This document shows, in pieces, positions 4,988 through 6,109 of a stretch of DNA of 6,109 nt (the first letter of the stretch is position 1; the number at the start of each line of letters is the position of its first letter). The notes beneath the pieces are model-generated. The model was not told where the DNA came from. It saw only the letters and a program-made list of their open reading frames with translations, and did no database searches. Both the position numbers and the translations under genes were made by a program. This DNA is from an uncultured bacterium (lineage in GTDB: Bacteria > Bacillota > Clostridia > Lachnospirales > Lachnospiraceae): the NCBI GenBank assembly GCA_905215775.1, contig CAJMRM010000072.1, positions 1-6,109 on the forward strand, read 5' to 3'.

Positions 4988-6109
4988 AACCGTTTTTCCA
5001 GTACCGCTGCCGGATCCGCACATAGGATACGGCCTCGCTGAGGTCCTTTGTGAGGATCTGTTCCCGGCCGTCCAGATCTGCCGCCGTCCGTGCCACCTTC
5101 AGGATCTTCCCATACATCCGGATGGAAATTCCCAGACTGAAAAAAATATGCTCCATGAATTCACTTTCTTCCTTATTAAGTGGGCAGAACCGGCGGATCT
5201 GTCCTCCTCCCATCTCCCCGTTGCACCGGATGGAAAGCCCCCTGAAACGCTCTCTCTGGATGGCCCGGGCCGCCTCTACCCTGGCGCGGATGGATGCCGA
5301 GCTCTCATTTTCTGCCTTTCCCTCCATCTCCTCATAGGTCACCGCCTGGGCCTCCACGCAGATATCCATCCGGTCCAGAAGCGGCCCGGAGATCTTTCCC
5401 AGATACCGGTTCACCTCTCCCGCGGTACAGGTACATCTGGACAGATCCGGATAGTGGCCGCATCTGCATGGATTCATGGCTGCCACAAGCTGGAAGTCAG
5501 CCGGGTAGCTGCATGTTCCATAAACCCGGGAGATGGTGACCTGGCGCTCCTCCAGAGGCTGTCTCAGGGCCTCCAGGGCCCCCCGGCTCATTTCCGGAAG
5601 CTCGTCCAGAAACAGGATCCCTCCCGTAGCCAGGGATATCTCCCCGGGCTTTGGACGGCTCCCTCCGCCGGTCAGGGCCTGGGCCGATACCGTATGATGG
5701 GGCGCCCGGAAGGGCCGTCTCCGGATCAGAGGCTCCTCCCCGCTAAGAAGATTGCAGACACTGTATATTTTTGAAATTTCGATCCGTTCCTCCTGGGTCA
5801 TTGCCGGAAAGATCGTCGGAAGCCTCCTGGCCACCATGGTCTTTCCAGATCCCGCCGGGCCGATCATCAGGAGATTGTGCATCCCGGCCACCGCCACCTC
5901 AGCTGCCCGCCGCAAAACCTTCTGCCCATTGACCTCTGAAAAATCCCCGGCGTATTTCTCCTGTCCCGGGTCCGTTTCCGGGCCTTCCAGGCGCTCATAC
6001 TCTTTTATGGGACCCGCTCCCTTAAGGAGCTCCATAAGGCTCTTAAGATCCCCGGCTCCCACCAGGCCGATCCCCTGGATCATGGACGCCTCCTTCAGAT
6101 TCTCCTCTG
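4986..6109 (-). CDS. comM: ComM/YifB family Mg-chelatase-like AAA+ ATPase, N-terminus cut by the window edge
   Basis: ComM (YifB) is a hexameric AAA+ helicase that drives branch migration and aids integration of transforming DNA. The frame stays open to the right edge. An ATG at 6083 is internal: the codons before it (EENLKEAS) and after it (MIQGIGLVGAGDLKSLMELL) match the end of the family's N-terminal Lon-S5-like domain. About 374 codons are present, and with a usual total near 510 some 130-140 N-terminal residues are missing. Counting from the Met at 6083, the ATPase core shows Walker A GPAGSGKT (75-82), RPFRAPHHTVS (123-133), Walker B GILFLDELPE (155-164), the sensor asparagine in AAMNPC (204), and an arginine in GPLLDRMD (238). 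A conserved cysteine cluster (CRCGHYP and CTCTAGE) lies at about 206-223. The C-terminal Mg-chelatase domain has KILKVARTAADLDG. It heads the visible cluster with dprA and topA, and the pairing with dprA fits a DNA-uptake and recombination role. Confidence 0.96.
   Translation of the reverse strand, partial: EENLKEASMIQGIGLVGAGDLKSLMELLKGAGPIKEYERLEGPETDPGQEKYAGDFSEVNGQKVLRRAAEVAVAGMHNLLMIGPAGSGKTMVARRLPTIFPAMTQEERIEISKIYSVCNLLSGEEPLIRRRPFRAPHHTVSAQALTGGGSRPKPGEISLATGGILFLDELPEMSRGALEALRQPLEERQVTISRVYGTCSYPADFQLVAAMNPCRCGHYPDLSRCTCTAGEVNRYLGKISGPLLDRMDICVEAQAVTYEEMEGKAENESSASIRARVEAARAIQRERFRGLSIRCNGEMGGGQIRRFCPLNKEESEFMEHIFFSLGISIRMYGKILKVARTAADLDGREQILTKDLSEAVSYVRIRQRYWKNG

Noticed and set aside
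4976..5023. Upstream ATG at 5023 as the dprA start
   Set aside because: It would add a Gly-rich 16-residue extension overlapping the end of comM, and the ATG at 4975 has the ribosome binding site and the conserved N-terminus.
5148..5774. Plus-strand open frame of 208 codons opposite comM
   Set aside because: Antisense to the conserved AAA+ core of comM. The translation resembles no known family and reflects the high GC of the third codon positions.
6081..6083. ATG at 6083 as the true start of comM
   Set aside because: The frame is open further upstream to the window edge and the codons before it fit the end of the ComM N-terminal domain, so it is an internal Met even though GGAGG lies nearby.

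Overview
The window looks like chromosomal core DNA from a Firmicute of class Clostridia, most likely a Lachnospiraceae-type gut anaerobe. Three things point there: a CodY regulator, a ribosomal S2 and type IA topoisomerase of Firmicute character, and the gene order comM(yifB)-dprA-topA-codY-rpsB. Base composition is moderate, with AT-rich intergenic promoters. Family placement is an inference from recalled protein similarity and synteny, not from a search.

All genes lie on the minus strand, so transcription runs from high to low coordinates. From 6109 down to 1798 is a tight cluster: the 3' part of comM/yifB (AAA+ Mg-chelatase-like ATPase, running off the right edge), then dprA (DNA-processing protein that loads RecA) after 10 nt, then topA (DNA topoisomerase I) after 7 nt. 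The ribosome binding sites of dprA and topA overlap the stop codon of the gene before, so translation is probably coupled. A 148-nt AT-rich gap (1650-1797) follows, with a small inverted repeat after topA and a strong sigma-A-type promoter for codY. That promoter has a perfect-arm palindrome in its spacer. Next is codY (1649-867), ending at a good intrinsic terminator. A 226-nt gap then holds the rpsB promoter and leader, and rpsB (640 to the left edge) is cut off before its C-terminus.

The outstanding feature is codY. The whole 260-codon frame is recognisable and uninterrupted except for one in-frame TAA at codon 80 (1412-1410), where relatives as I recall them carry Glu (GAA). This is either a real nonsense allele of the global nutrient regulator, leaving an intact winged-helix region downstream of the stop, or a one-base sequence error. 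No frameshift is present. A second point of interest is a CodY-box-like sequence in the rpsB leader.

The comM-dprA-topA genes handle DNA uptake, recombination and topology. codY and rpsB connect growth and nutrient state to translation. I see no mobile element, CRISPR array, tRNA or other sign of an accessory system. No undescribed multi-gene system is visible here.
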